The notes under the pieces were generated by a model. That model did not search any database, was not told the origin of the DNA, and saw nothing but the letters and a program-made list of their open reading frames with translations. Positions 40,235 through 48,495 of a stretch of DNA of 64,000 bases are shown here, in pieces. Both the position numbers and the translations under genes were made by a program. How positions within the stretch are numbered: the stretch's first letter is position 1; each line of letters begins with the position of its first letter. This DNA is from PALSA-505 sp963762615 (GTDB lineage: Bacteria; Actinomycetota; Actinomycetes; Streptosporangiales; Streptosporangiaceae). The stretch spans positions 992,001 to 1,056,000 of the forward strand of contig CAVXLG010000013.1 in NCBI GenBank assembly GCA_963762615.1. The letters run 5' to 3'.

Positions 40235-41963
40235 TCACCGGACGGCACCCGCCGCAACCGAGCCGGCGGGGCGCAGACGGCCGCCCGGGGCCACGTCCGC
40301 GCCGCTGCGGGCGCGGGCTGGCAGCACGCCGGCGATCTCGGGAAGGCCGGATTCGCCCAGCCGCAGCGTCAGGCTCAGATGCCACCGCGTGTCATCGCGT
40401 GCCGGGAAGTCGGTACGGACGTGGCAGCCACGCGATTCCGCGCGCTCAGTCGCCGCGGCAAGCACGGCACGCGCCGCCAGCGTCAAGAACGCCGCCTCCC
40501 GGCCGGCCCGGCTGGCCGGGAGGTCCTGCGTCACCGACTGGGCGATACCTGCCTGCGCGGCAGACAGGCCCGCAGCATCCCGGCCGATCGCCGCGTACCT
40601 GCTCATTAGCCGGCGAACGGTGCCCGGGTCGGCGGCGCCGGCCGGCCGGGCTCGGACACTGGCCCGGGCCCGGCCGGCCGCTGGCCGACTGCCCCCGCGG
40701 CCACGATGGCATCGGCCGGCCGCTGGCCGGCCCTCCCCGCGGCCACGATGGCATCGGCCACCCGCTCCCCCATCACCAGCCCTTCCAGCAGGCTGTTGGA
40801 CGCCAGCCGGTTGCCGCCGTGCAGCCCCGTCCGGGCGACCTCACCCGCGGCGTACAGGCCCGGCACACTCGTACGGCCCCGCAGGTCGGTCAGCACCCCC
40901 CCGCAGTGGTAGTGCGCGGCCGGGGCAACCGGGATCGGCTGCCGAGCGGGGTCAACGCCGATGGCCAGGCAGGCGGCGCGGACGCCGGGGAAGCGGCGGC
41001 CGAAGGCTGCCGGGCCCAGCCGGGTGGCATCAAGGAACACGTGGTCGTCGATGCCTCCCGGCGCCGCCGCCATCCGGCGCGCGATGGCCGCGCAGACCAC
41101 GTCCCTGGGCGCCAGGTCGGCCAGCGGGTGCAGGCCGGCCATCACCCGGCTGCCCGCCCCGTCTACCAGCACCGCCCCCTCGCCCCGCAGCGCCTCGGTG
41201 ATCAGCGGCGCGGTCCCGGCGGCGGCGGTGCCGGTGTACAGCACGGTCGGGTGGAACTGGACGAACTCCACGTCCGCGACCAGCGCCCCGGCGCGCAGCG
41301 CCAGCGCCAGGCCGTCTGCGGTGGCGACGGCCGGGTTGGACGTGACCTGATAGAGCCGCCCGAGGCCGCCGGTGGCCAGCAGCACCGCGGGGGCCCGCAC
41401 CAGCCCCGGCCGGCCCCCGCGGTCAGCACGAGCAGCCCCGCGGCCACGCCGGGTCCGTCGAGTACCACCTCCGCCGCCAGATGCCGTTCAAGCACCGTGA
41501 CCGGTGCCTGGCGCACCGCGCCCGTCAGCACCCGCTCGACCTCGGCGCCGGTGGCGTCCCCGCCCGCGTGCAGCACGCGGAACGCGTTATGCCCGCCTTC
41601 CCTGCCCAGGGCCAGGGATCCATCGTCGGCCAGGTCGAAGACGGCACCGCGCCGGCGCAGCCTGGCCACCGCTGCCGGGCCGGCGGTCAGGATCGCGGCT
41701 ACCGCGCTCGGCTCACACAGGCCCGCGCCCGCCGCGAGCGTATCCGCCGCGTGCCGTTCGGCCGAATCTCCCGCCTGGCGTCCCTCGGGCAGCACCACGG
41801 CGATCCCGCCCTGCGCCCAGTGGGTGCTGCTGTCGCTGACTGCCGACTTCGTCACCACGACGACACGCAGGCCGGCCGCGCGGGCGCGTAGCGCGGCGGT
41901 CAGCCCCGCCACGCCGCTGCCGGCTATCACCAGGTCGGCGCTGACCTCCCACTGCGGTGTCAT
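40235..41963 (-). pseudogene. nadB: L-aspartate oxidase, broken by two frameshifts
   Basis: The ATG (41963) overlaps the nadA stop. N-terminal FAD motif Ile-Ala-Gly-Ser-Gly-Val-Ala-Gly-Leu and Thr-His-Trp-Ala-Gln-Gly-Gly-Ile-Ala-Val are intact to about 41405, where a one-base shift is needed to continue with Leu-Ala-Thr-Gly-Gly-Leu-Gly-Arg-Leu-Tyr. That frame holds Phe-Val-Gln-Phe-His-Pro-Thr, Ala-Ala-His-Tyr-His-Cys-Gly-Gly-Val and Asn-Arg-Leu-Ala-Ser-Asn-Ser-Leu, then ends at 40606. A second shift around 40620-40670 restores the C-terminal helical domain (Leu-Met-Ser-Arg-Tyr-Ala, Glu-Ser-Arg-Gly-Cys-His-Val-Arg-Thr-Asp-Phe-Pro). A 42-bp in-frame tandem duplication lies beside the second break. 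The enzyme would convert aspartate to iminoaspartate for NadA. Confidence 0.88.
40672..40755. repeat. 42-bp tandem duplication within nadB
   Basis: Two 42-bp units (40672-40713 and 40714-40755) share GGCCGGCCGCTGGCCG at one end and CCACGATGGCATC at the other. They encode two imperfect copies of a 14-residue segment (Ala-Ile-Val-Ala-Ala-Gly, then Gln-Arg-Pro-Ala) at the join between the flavin and helical domains, next to the second frameshift. Confidence 0.85.
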
Positions 41964-42976
41964 TCCCCGCCGCCGGGATTCCCGATGGCTACCATCCGCT
42001 GAACGGCCGCGCGAGCCCGGTCGGCCACGGCGGGGGCGACGTGTACCTCGTCCTTGCCCTCCTGCAGGCACTCCAGCAGCACCGCCGGAGTGATCATCTT
42101 CATGTACCGGCAGGATGCGCGGTCGTTCACCGGCCGGAAGTCCACTGCCGGGGCAGCCCGGCGAAGCTGGTGCAGCATGCCGATCTCGGTGGCCACCAGC
42201 ACCGTCCGGGAGCTGGCGGTCCTGGCCGCGGCCATCATCCCGCCGGTGGACAGGATCTTCACCCGGTCCGCCGGGACCACGCCCTCCCCGGCCAGGTAGA
42301 GCGCCGACGTGGCGCACCCGCACTCCGGGTGGATGTACAGCTCGGCTGCGGGCTCCGCCGCCGCCTGCGCCGCCAGGTCCGCACCGCTGATGGCGGCGTG
42401 CACGTGACACTCGCCCGACCAGATGAGCATGTTCGGCCTGCCGGTCACCCGCCGCACGTACGCGCCGAGGAACTGATCCGGGCAGAACAGCACCTGGCGG
42501 TCAGCGGGGATCGAGTCAACGACCTCGGCCGCGTTCGACGACGTGCAGCACACGTCGGCCTCGGCCTTCACCTCGGCCGTGGTGTTCACGTAGGCGACCA
42601 CGGCCGCGCCCGGATGACCCGCCTTCCACTCGCGGAGCTGGGCGGCGGTGATGCTCTCGGCCAGCGAGCAGCCCGCCCGCTCGTCCGGGATGAGCACCGT
42701 CTTGCCCGGGCTGAGGATCTTGGCCGTCTCAGCCATGAAGTACACCCCCGCGAACACGATCACGCGCGCGTCGCTGGCCGCGGCCAGCCGGGACAGCGCG
42801 AGGGAGTCGCCTACGTGGTCGGCGACGTCCTGGATCTCCGGCACCTGGTAGTTGTGGGCGAGGATGACCGCGTCTCGTTCTGCGGCCAGCCGGCGGACCT
42901 GCTCCGCCCAGGCCGTGTTCGCTGGCCGGACCGGGTGGTCTCCTGCGTGGCCCTCGGTTGCTGCTGCGACGGTCAT
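41960..42976 (-). CDS. nadA: Quinolinate synthase
   Basis: 338 residues. The three [4Fe-4S] cysteines lie in Ala-Gly-Cys-Ser-Leu-Ala-Glu, Val-Cys-Cys-Thr-Ser-Ser-Asn-Ala and His-Pro-Glu-Cys-Gly-Cys; His-Asn-Tyr-Gln and the Thr-Gly-Gly-Met motif bind substrate. Condenses iminoaspartate with dihydroxyacetone phosphate to quinolinate. First gene of the operon, 75 bp from the divergent nrtR gene, with the NrtR palindrome in between. Confidence 0.96.
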   Translation of the reverse strand: MTVAAATEGHAGDHPVRPANTAWAEQVRRLAAERDAVILAHNYQVPEIQDVADHVGDSLALSRLAAASDARVIVFAGVYFMAETAKILSPGKTVLIPDERAGCSLAESITAAQLREWKAGHPGAAVVAYVNTTAEVKAEADVCCTSSNAAEVVDSIPADRQVLFCPDQFLGAYVRRVTGRPNMLIWSGECHVHAAISGADLAAQAAAEPAAELYIHPECGCATSALYLAGEGVVPADRVKILSTGGMMAAARTASSRTVLVATEIGMLHQLRRAAPAVDFRPVNDRASCRYMKMITPAVLLECLQEGKDEVHVAPAVADRARAAVQRMVAIGNPGGGE

Positions 42977-43000
42977 CGGCCGCTTCCCATCTCGCTATCG

Positions 43001-43031
43001 ACTAGTTTTCGCCTTATGGTTGAAAACTAGT
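43001..43031. promoter_or_regulatory. NrtR operator between nadA and nrtR
   Basis: ACTAGTTTTC (43001-43010) and GAAAACTAGT (43022-43031) form a perfect 10-bp inverted repeat with an 11-bp centre. The outer TAGT/ACTA arms match what is known of NrtR sites in actinobacteria. A further GATACTAGC (43035-43043) provides an extra half-site. The site should repress both nadABC and nrtR when NAD precursors (ADP-ribose low) are plentiful. Confidence 0.85.
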
Positions 43032-43051
43032 GAAGATACTAGCATGCTCGG

Positions 43052-43804
43052 GTGCGGACAGATAAATTGCCTGAATCGACTAAATCGCCTGAATCGACGC
43101 GATCACCGGATGCGGCCGAGGCGCAGCGAGGGGAGCGCTTCAGGCACGAGGTGCTCGCCGTGGTCTTCCGGGTCCGCGCGGGTGACCTGGAGGTCCTGCT
43201 GTGGCACCGCGCGAGGCCGCCCTACGAGGGCTGCTGGTCGCTGCCCGGCGGCCCGCTGGGCGCGGGCGAGCGTCTCGGGACCTCTGTCGGCCGCCATCTC
43301 GCAGCCAAGGTGGACCTCACCGACATCGGCCACCTGGAGCAGCTCGAGACGCGCAGCGATCCGGGGCGTGACCCGCGTGGACGGGTGCTCGCCACGGCGT
43401 ACCTGGCGCTGGTGCCCACCGACGTGCAGCCGCGTCTGCCGGCCGATACCGAGTGGCACCCCGTCGGCGCACTGCCCGGCATCGCGTTCGACCACGAGTC
43501 GATCATCGAGTCGGCCCGGGACCGGCTGCGCGCAAAGCTCTCCTACACAAACCTCGGCTTCGCGCTGGCTCCCGCTACGTTCACGATCACCGAGCTGCGG
43601 GAAATCTACGTGGCCGCGCTGGGCTATCCGGTGTCGGCGACCAACCTGCAGCGCATCCTGGTCCGCCGGGGAGTCATCGAAGCCACCCGCGCGACCGTCC
43701 CGCCTGCCGCCGCGGGAGGCAGGCCGGCGACCTTGTACCGGTTCGCCGTCCAGGCCGTCCGCGTCACCAACCCGTTCGCCGCCTTCCGCCCGCCGACCTG
43801 CTGA
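43052..43804 (+). CDS. nrtR: NrtR, Nudix-related transcriptional regulator of NAD biosynthesis
   Basis: 250 residues from a GTG. The N-terminal Nudix-like domain (Val-Leu-Leu-Trp-His-Arg-Ala, Trp-Ser-Leu-Pro-Gly-Gly-Pro-Leu) lacks the catalytic Arg-Glu-x-x-Glu-Glu residues (the box reads Ser-Val-Gly-Arg-His-Leu-Ala-Ala-Lys), as expected for a sensor. The C-terminal winged helix is Phe-Thr-Ile-Thr-Glu-Leu-Arg-Glu-Ile-Tyr-Val-Ala-Ala-Leu-Gly and Asn-Leu-Gln-Arg-Ile-Leu. NrtR binds ADP-ribose, which releases it from DNA. Divergent from nadA; an NAD-biosynthesis repressor. A disordered stretch precedes the Nudix domain. Confidence 0.92.
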   Translation: MRTDKLPESTKSPESTRSPDAAEAQRGERFRHEVLAVVFRVRAGDLEVLLWHRARPPYEGCWSLPGGPLGAGERLGTSVGRHLAAKVDLTDIGHLEQLETRSDPGRDPRGRVLATAYLALVPTDVQPRLPADTEWHPVGALPGIAFDHESIIESARDRLRAKLSYTNLGFALAPATFTITELREIYVAALGYPVSATNLQRILVRRGVIEATRATVPPAAAGGRPATLYRFAVQAVRVTNPFAAFRPPTC

Positions 43805-44019
43805 TCGGCCTCGCCCGCCGGCGCAGCACCGCGATACCGGCCGCTGTGGCCAGGCTGCTGCAGGCATGTCACCGCGCTGGTGAGGTGCCGGAAAGCCTGG
43901 CAGCGGAATATTGTTGGCGCCGTGTGCGCCGCTTCAGGACAGGAAGGAGACAGCGGCGGCGCCTGTGATCGCGTGACATCACGCCTTCACGCACATCGAT
44001 GAAGGAGGAATCTGCCAGT

Positions 44020-44649
44020 ATGCGCAAACGTCTTACCGCAGTTCTGCTCGGCAGCGGCGCTGCCGCGCTCGCACTCGGCATCGGCGCGACCACCGCCATG
44101 GCGACGACCGCCACCACCTGGACCGTCACCCCGGGCGGTGCCGTGAAAGGCACCGCCGGCACGACGACACTGAAGGACACGAAAACCGGCACCGTCCTGA
44201 CATGCGCATCGTCAACGACCGCGACCACCCTCAAGAAGGGCAGCGGCCAGACGAGCCCCCTCGGGAAGATCACATCGGTCAAGTTCAACAAGTGCGTCGG
44301 CCCGGACATGCTGACGTTCACGGCGACGGCGTCGGCATCGGCTAAGCACCCGTGGAGCCTGAACGCCATCTCCTATTCGAACGGCGTCACCAAGGGAAGC
44401 ATCACCAAGATCGCGGGCAGCCTCAGCGGTAACGGGTGCACCGCGACCCTGGGCGGCGCGACCGCCACGTCTACCGGTACGACCAACGGCAGTTACTCCA
44501 ACAAGACGCACATGCTGACGTCCAGCGGCGGCAACCTGCACGTCTGGAACGTCAGCTCCGGCTGCCTCGGCCTCATCAACAGCGGCGACCCAACGACGTT
44601 CGTCGCCAAGTACACGATCTCGCCGGTGCAGAAGGTCACCAGCCCCTGA
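44020..44649 (+). CDS. Secreted protein of unknown function
   Basis: 209 residues. A Sec signal peptide (Met-Arg-Lys-Arg-Leu-Thr, hydrophobic core, cleavage near Ala-Met-Ala-Thr) precedes a Thr/Ser/Gly-rich, lysine-containing mature part with two or three pairs of cysteines (Leu-Thr-Cys, Asn-Lys-Cys, Gly-Cys-Thr, Gly-Cys-Leu). This looks like a beta-sandwich envelope protein. The ATG at 43999 is not the start because it overlaps the Shine-Dalgarno AAGGAGG (44002-44008) of ATG 44020. Followed by a strong terminator; monocistronic. Confidence 0.8.
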   Translation: MRKRLTAVLLGSGAAALALGIGATTAMATTATTWTVTPGGAVKGTAGTTTLKDTKTGTVLTCASSTTATTLKKGSGQTSPLGKITSVKFNKCVGPDMLTFTATASASAKHPWSLNAISYSNGVTKGSITKIAGSLSGNGCTATLGGATATSTGTTNGSYSNKTHMLTSSGGNLHVWNVSSGCLGLINSGDPTTFVAKYTISPVQKVTSP

Positions 44650-44658
44650 TCGTCATGG

Positions 44659-44729
44659 CCTGCCCCTGATCGGGCAGGACCGATGACATCGCACCACCGG
44701 CCGCCCCGGGCCCGCGGGCCCGGGGCGGC
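44659..44729 (+). terminator. Double hairpin terminator after the secreted-protein gene
   Basis: CCTGCCC and GGGCAGG (about 44659-44678) form a 7-bp stem. A second, very stable hairpin is GCCGCCCCGGGCCC (44700-44713) against GGGCCCGGGGCGGC (44716-44729), a 14-bp perfect stem with a two-base centre. No U-tract, as usual in high-GC actinobacteria. Confidence 0.8.
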
Positions 44730-44892
44730 GTAGTGACCGCAGTCCGCGCACGCGACAGCCGGGCCCGCCGTGTCAGCGGCGGTCCGCGTCACCAGCAGCC
44801 GGAACCAGGCTTGAAGCCGGGCGGCCCCGCGGACCGGACGCGGGCCTCCGCCGCCGTGCACCGCGGGAAGCGCTGCGGATGCCGGGACGTGT

Positions 44893-45333
44893 TCACCTGG
44901 CCTGCGGGACGATCACCACCGGGCACGCCGAGTCCTGGACGACGTCGGTGCTCACCGAGCCAATCAGCAGCCGGGTGAACGCGGTGTGGTGGCTGCGTGC
45001 GCCGAGGACTACCACGTCGGCATCTTGCGACGCATCAACCAGTTCCTTGACCACGAAACCGCTCACCGCGCGGACGGTCACCGAGGGCGGCCCGGCCCCG
45101 CCCAGCCGGCTGGCTGCCTTTTGCGTCATCTCCTCAACGGCCTGGCGCACTTGCCCCAGCACGACCTCATCCTCCGGGCCGACCACCGGGATGTTACCCC
45201 AATAGCTCTTCGGGACCTCATGCACTGCTATGACAGTGAGCGGGGCATGCACAGCCGCTGCCTGTCTCATCGCCCAGTCAAGTGCGCGTTCGGAGTTAGG
45301 TGAGCCATCTACGCCGACGACGATTCCGGGCAT
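44893..45333 (-). CDS. Universal stress protein (UspA family)
   Basis: 146 residues. Val-Val-Gly-Val-Asp-Gly-Ser-Pro-Asn-Ser-Glu-Arg-Ala-Leu at the N-terminus and Val-Val-Leu-Gly-Ala-Arg-Ser-His-His-Thr, then Leu-Leu-Ile-Gly-Ser-Val-Ser at the C-terminus form the ATP-binding Usp motifs. ATP-binding Usp proteins are induced in stationary phase or hypoxia. ATG 45333 is preceded by AAGGAGCAGTCA; the in-frame ATG at 45357 is upstream of it and has no site. Confidence 0.93.
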   Translation of the reverse strand: MPGIVVGVDGSPNSERALDWAMRQAAAVHAPLTVIAVHEVPKSYWGNIPVVGPEDEVVLGQVRQAVEEMTQKAASRLGGAGPPSVTVRAVSGFVVKELVDASQDADVVVLGARSHHTAFTRLLIGSVSTDVVQDSACPVVIVPQAR

Positions 45334-45515
45334 TGACTGCTCCTTCCGTTGGGCCACCGCCCCGGCGGAGGCTATGAGTCACTTTATTCATGACCACGCG
45401 ACAGGGCTGGCCGCGGCAGGCTGTTAGCCGCCCAGGCACACTGGGCCCTTCCCGGCCAGCAGCCGGCCGGCCCGGGCCAGCCCGGCGGACGGCCGGAGCA
45501 GCTGATGCCCCGATA

Positions 45516-45530
45516 CTTGATTGATTCAAG
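45516..45530 (+). promoter_or_regulatory. FurA operator/promoter
   Basis: CTTGATTGATTCAAG has inverted arms CTTGA/TCAAG and resembles the AT-rich FurA site found before furA-katG in mycobacteria and Streptomyces. It lies 22 bp before the furA GTG and would overlap the -35 region. Confidence 0.65.
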
Positions 45531-45552
45531 AAATTGGGCCACACTCTTGAAC

Positions 45553-45996
45553 GTGCCGACGACTACGGACTTCGAGCGCATGTTGCGCGGGGCCTCGCTG
45601 CGTGTGACGGGTCCCCGGATTGCGGTGCTGGGGGCGGTGCACGATCATCCGCACGCCGACACTGACTCGATCATCAGTGTGGTCCGTAAGCATCTCGGCG
45701 TGGTGTCCCACCAGGCCGTGTACGACGTGCTGCGAGCGCTGACGACCGCGGGTCTGGTGCGGCGCATCCAGCCGGCCGGATCGGTGGCGCGCTACGAGGC
45801 GCGGGTCGGGGACAACCACCACCACGTCGTCTGCCGGTCGTGCGGTGCCATCGGCGACGTGGACTGCGCGGTCGGCTACACCCCCTGCCTGACGGCCGCC
45901 GACGACGGGGGCTACGAGATCGGCGAAGCCGAGGTCATCTACTGGGGCCGATGTCCGGAGTGTGCGGCGGCACCGTCTGCCGCGGCCGGCGGCTGA
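45553..45996 (+). CDS. furA: FurA, ferric uptake regulator family, peroxide-sensing repressor of katG
   Basis: 147 residues from GTG 45553. Winged helix Arg-Val-Thr-Gly-Pro-Arg-Ile-Ala-Val-Leu, Val-Ser-His-Gln-Ala-Val-Tyr-Asp-Val-Leu; metal motif Asn-His-His-His-Val-Val-Cys-Arg-Ser-Cys and a second Cys-Pro-Glu-Cys at the C-terminus (structural zinc). Directly upstream of katG in the same orientation (105 bp), the conserved furA-katG arrangement of actinobacteria, in which metal-catalysed oxidation of the regulator derepresses katG. An upstream ATG (45505) would include the operator, so I reject it. Confidence 0.92.
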   Translation: MPTTTDFERMLRGASLRVTGPRIAVLGAVHDHPHADTDSIISVVRKHLGVVSHQAVYDVLRALTTAGLVRRIQPAGSVARYEARVGDNHHHVVCRSCGAIGDVDCAVGYTPCLTAADDGGYEIGEAEVIYWGRCPECAAAPSAAAGG

Positions 45997-46101
45997 TCCA
46001 GACACGCAGCGCTCGACACCAGCACAGCCTTGGCTCCAGAGCAACCAGCGTCCAGAGCAGACCAGCCAGCGGAACGAGACAGCGAGACAGGAAGGACCGA
46101 C

Positions 46102-48297
46102 GTGTCTGACCACGGCAGCGAAAGCGAGAACCCGGTAATCCCCTCCCCGACTCCCCATCCGGGCCTGCCCATGTCGAACCGGGACTGGTGGCCGAATCAG
46201 CTGGACCTGCAGGTTCTCCGCCAGCACGCGCCCCGGCCCAACCCGATGGGCGAGGACTTCAACTACGCGAAGGAGTTCAGCACCCTCGATGTCGACGCGC
46301 TGAAGCGGGACATCGTCGAGGTGATGACGACGTCACAGGACTGGTGGCCGGCCGACTACGGCCATTACGGGCCGCTGTTCATCCGGATGAGCTGGCATGC
46401 GGCCGGCACGTACCGGATCGCCGATGGCCGGGGCGGCGGCGGCCAGGGTGCGCAGCGGTTCGCCCCGCTCAACAGCTGGCCCGACAACGCGAGCCTGGAC
46501 AAGGCGCGCCGGCTGCTGTGGCCGGTCAAGCAAAAGTACGGCCGGAAGATCTCCTGGGCTGACCTGCTGATCTTCGCCGGCAACTGCGCCTATGAGTCGA
46601 TGGGGTTCCAGACGTTCGGCTTCGGCTTCGGGCGTGAGGACATCTGGGAGCCCGAGGAGATCTTCTGGGGGCCGGAGGACACCTGGCTCGGCGACGAGCG
46701 GTACAGCGGCGACCGGGAACTGGCTCATCCGTTCGGTGCCGTGCAGATGGGCCTGATCTACGTGAACCCGGAGGGGCCGAACGGCACCCCGGATCCGCTG
46801 GCCGCCGCGCGGGACATCCGGGAGACCTTCCGCCGGATGGCGATGAATGACGAGGAGACGCTGGCGCTCATCGTTGGCGGTCACACGGTGGGCAAGTGCC
46901 ATGGCGCCGTCGATCCCCAGTACGTCGGGCCGGAGCCCGAGGCGGCCCCGATCGAACAGCAGGGCCTGGGCTGGCGGAACACGTTCGGCAGCGGCAAGGG
47001 CGCCGACGCGCTCACCAGCGGGCTGGAGGGCGCGTGGACCAGCGAGCCGACCAGGTGGGACAACGGGTACCTGGACAACCTGCTCAGCTACGACTGGGAA
47101 CTGACCAAGAGCCCGGCCGGCGCATGGCAGTGGACTCCCAGGGATCCCGAGGCACAGGGCACGGTGCCTGATGCGCATGACCCGTCCAAACGGCGGACCC
47201 CGATGATGCTGACGACGGACCTCGCGCTGAAGGTGGACCCGGTCTACGGACCGATCGCCCGGCGCTTCCACGAGAACCCGGACCAGCTCGCGCAAGCCTT
47301 CGCCAAGGCGTGGTTCAAGCTGTTGCACCGCGACCTGGGACCCGTCTCCCTCTACCTGGGCCCGTTGGTCCCCGAGCCGCAGCTGTGGCAGGACCCCGTC
47401 CCCGCCGTCGATCATGTGCTGGTCGCGGAGGAGGACATCGCTGCGCTCAAGGGGACGATCCTCGCCTCGGGCCTGTCTATTCCTCAGCTGGTCACCACCG
47501 CCTGGGCGGCAGCGGCCAGCTTCCGCGGCACCGACAAGCGCGGCGGCGCCAACGGGGCCCGGATCCGACTCGCACCGCAGCGGGACTGGGAGGTCAACAA
47601 CCCGGCCGGACTGGCCGCGGTGCTGCAGGCCCTCGAACAGGTCCGGCAGGACTTCAACGCCTCGCAGTCCGGCGGAAAGAAGGTCTCGCTCGCCGACCTG
47701 ATCGTCCTGGGCGGATGCGCGGCCGTCGAGCAGGCGGCGAAGAACGCCGGGCACGACATCACGGTCGCGTTCGCGCCCGGGCGCACGGACGCCTCGCAGG
47801 AACAAACCGACGTGGAATCGTTCGCCGTGCTGGAACCGCAGGCGGACGGGTTCCGCAACTACCTGCGGGCCGGACAGAAACTGTCGCCGGAGACCCTGCT
47901 GCTGGACCGGGCCAACATGCTGACGCTGACCGTGCCCGAGATGACGGTCCTGGTCGGCGGCATGCGGGCGCTGAACGCCAACTTCGGGCAATCCCAGCAT
48001 GGCGTGCTCACCACCCGACCCGGGACGCTGACCAACGACTTCTTCGTGAACCTGCTCGACATGGACACCGAGTGGAAGGCATCCGCCTCGGCGGAGAACG
48101 TGTACGAGGGCCGGGATCGTGCCACCGGCGAGGTCAGCTGGACCGCCACCGCCGCCGACCTCGTCTTCGGCTCGAACTCCCAGCTCCGAGCTGTCTGCGA
48201 GGTCTACGCGTGGACTGACGCGCAGGACAAGTTCGTCAGTGACTTCGCGGCCGCGTGGAATAAGGTCATGAACCTCGACCGGTTCGACCTCGCCTGA
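46102..48297 (+). CDS. katG: Catalase-peroxidase
   Basis: 731 residues from GTG 46102 after GGAAGGACCGAC. Distal haem triad Arg95-Met-Ser-Trp98-His99; Trp98, Tyr220 and Met246 have the spacing of the Met-Tyr-Trp adduct needed for catalase activity; proximal His261 in Gly-Gly-His-Thr-Val-Gly. Ser306 matches the isoniazid-linked Ser315 of the mycobacterial enzyme. The C-terminal, haem-free domain is present and complete. Removes hydrogen peroxide; regulated by furA upstream. Confidence 0.97.
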   Translation: MSDHGSESENPVIPSPTPHPGLPMSNRDWWPNQLDLQVLRQHAPRPNPMGEDFNYAKEFSTLDVDALKRDIVEVMTTSQDWWPADYGHYGPLFIRMSWHAAGTYRIADGRGGGGQGAQRFAPLNSWPDNASLDKARRLLWPVKQKYGRKISWADLLIFAGNCAYESMGFQTFGFGFGREDIWEPEEIFWGPEDTWLGDERYSGDRELAHPFGAVQMGLIYVNPEGPNGTPDPLAAARDIRETFRRMAMNDEETLALIVGGHTVGKCHGAVDPQYVGPEPEAAPIEQQGLGWRNTFGSGKGADALTSGLEGAWTSEPTRWDNGYLDNLLSYDWELTKSPAGAWQWTPRDPEAQGTVPDAHDPSKRRTPMMLTTDLALKVDPVYGPIARRFHENPDQLAQAFAKAWFKLLHRDLGPVSLYLGPLVPEPQLWQDPVPAVDHVLVAEEDIAALKGTILASGLSIPQLVTTAWAAAASFRGTDKRGGANGARIRLAPQRDWEVNNPAGLAAVLQALEQVRQDFNASQSGGKKVSLADLIVLGGCAAVEQAAKNAGHDITVAFAPGRTDASQEQTDVESFAVLEPQADGFRNYLRAGQKLSPETLLLDRANMLTLTVPEMTVLVGGMRALNANFGQSQHGVLTTRPGTLTNDFFVNLLDMDTEWKASASAENVYEGRDRATGEVSWTATAADLVFGSNSQLRAVCEVYAWTDAQDKFVSDFAAAWNKVMNLDRFDLA

Positions 48298-48495
48298 TCC
48301 TCTCTCGGCCACCCGCTCGACAGCCCCAGCACGGGCGGTTGGGAGGATGACGCGCGCGAACTTATCTGTGCTGGGTAGGCGGCCGGGCGGGTGTCCAGCA
48401 GCGTGCTGCCGATCCGCCGTGAGGGCGCTGTGATCGTCGCGGATCCCGCTGGTGGTACGGTCGGCGACATTACAGGCTCGAACGGGGAGGCAACG

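Noticed and set aside
46333..48312. 659-codon minus-strand open frame over katG
   Set aside because: Purely the antisense shadow of katG.
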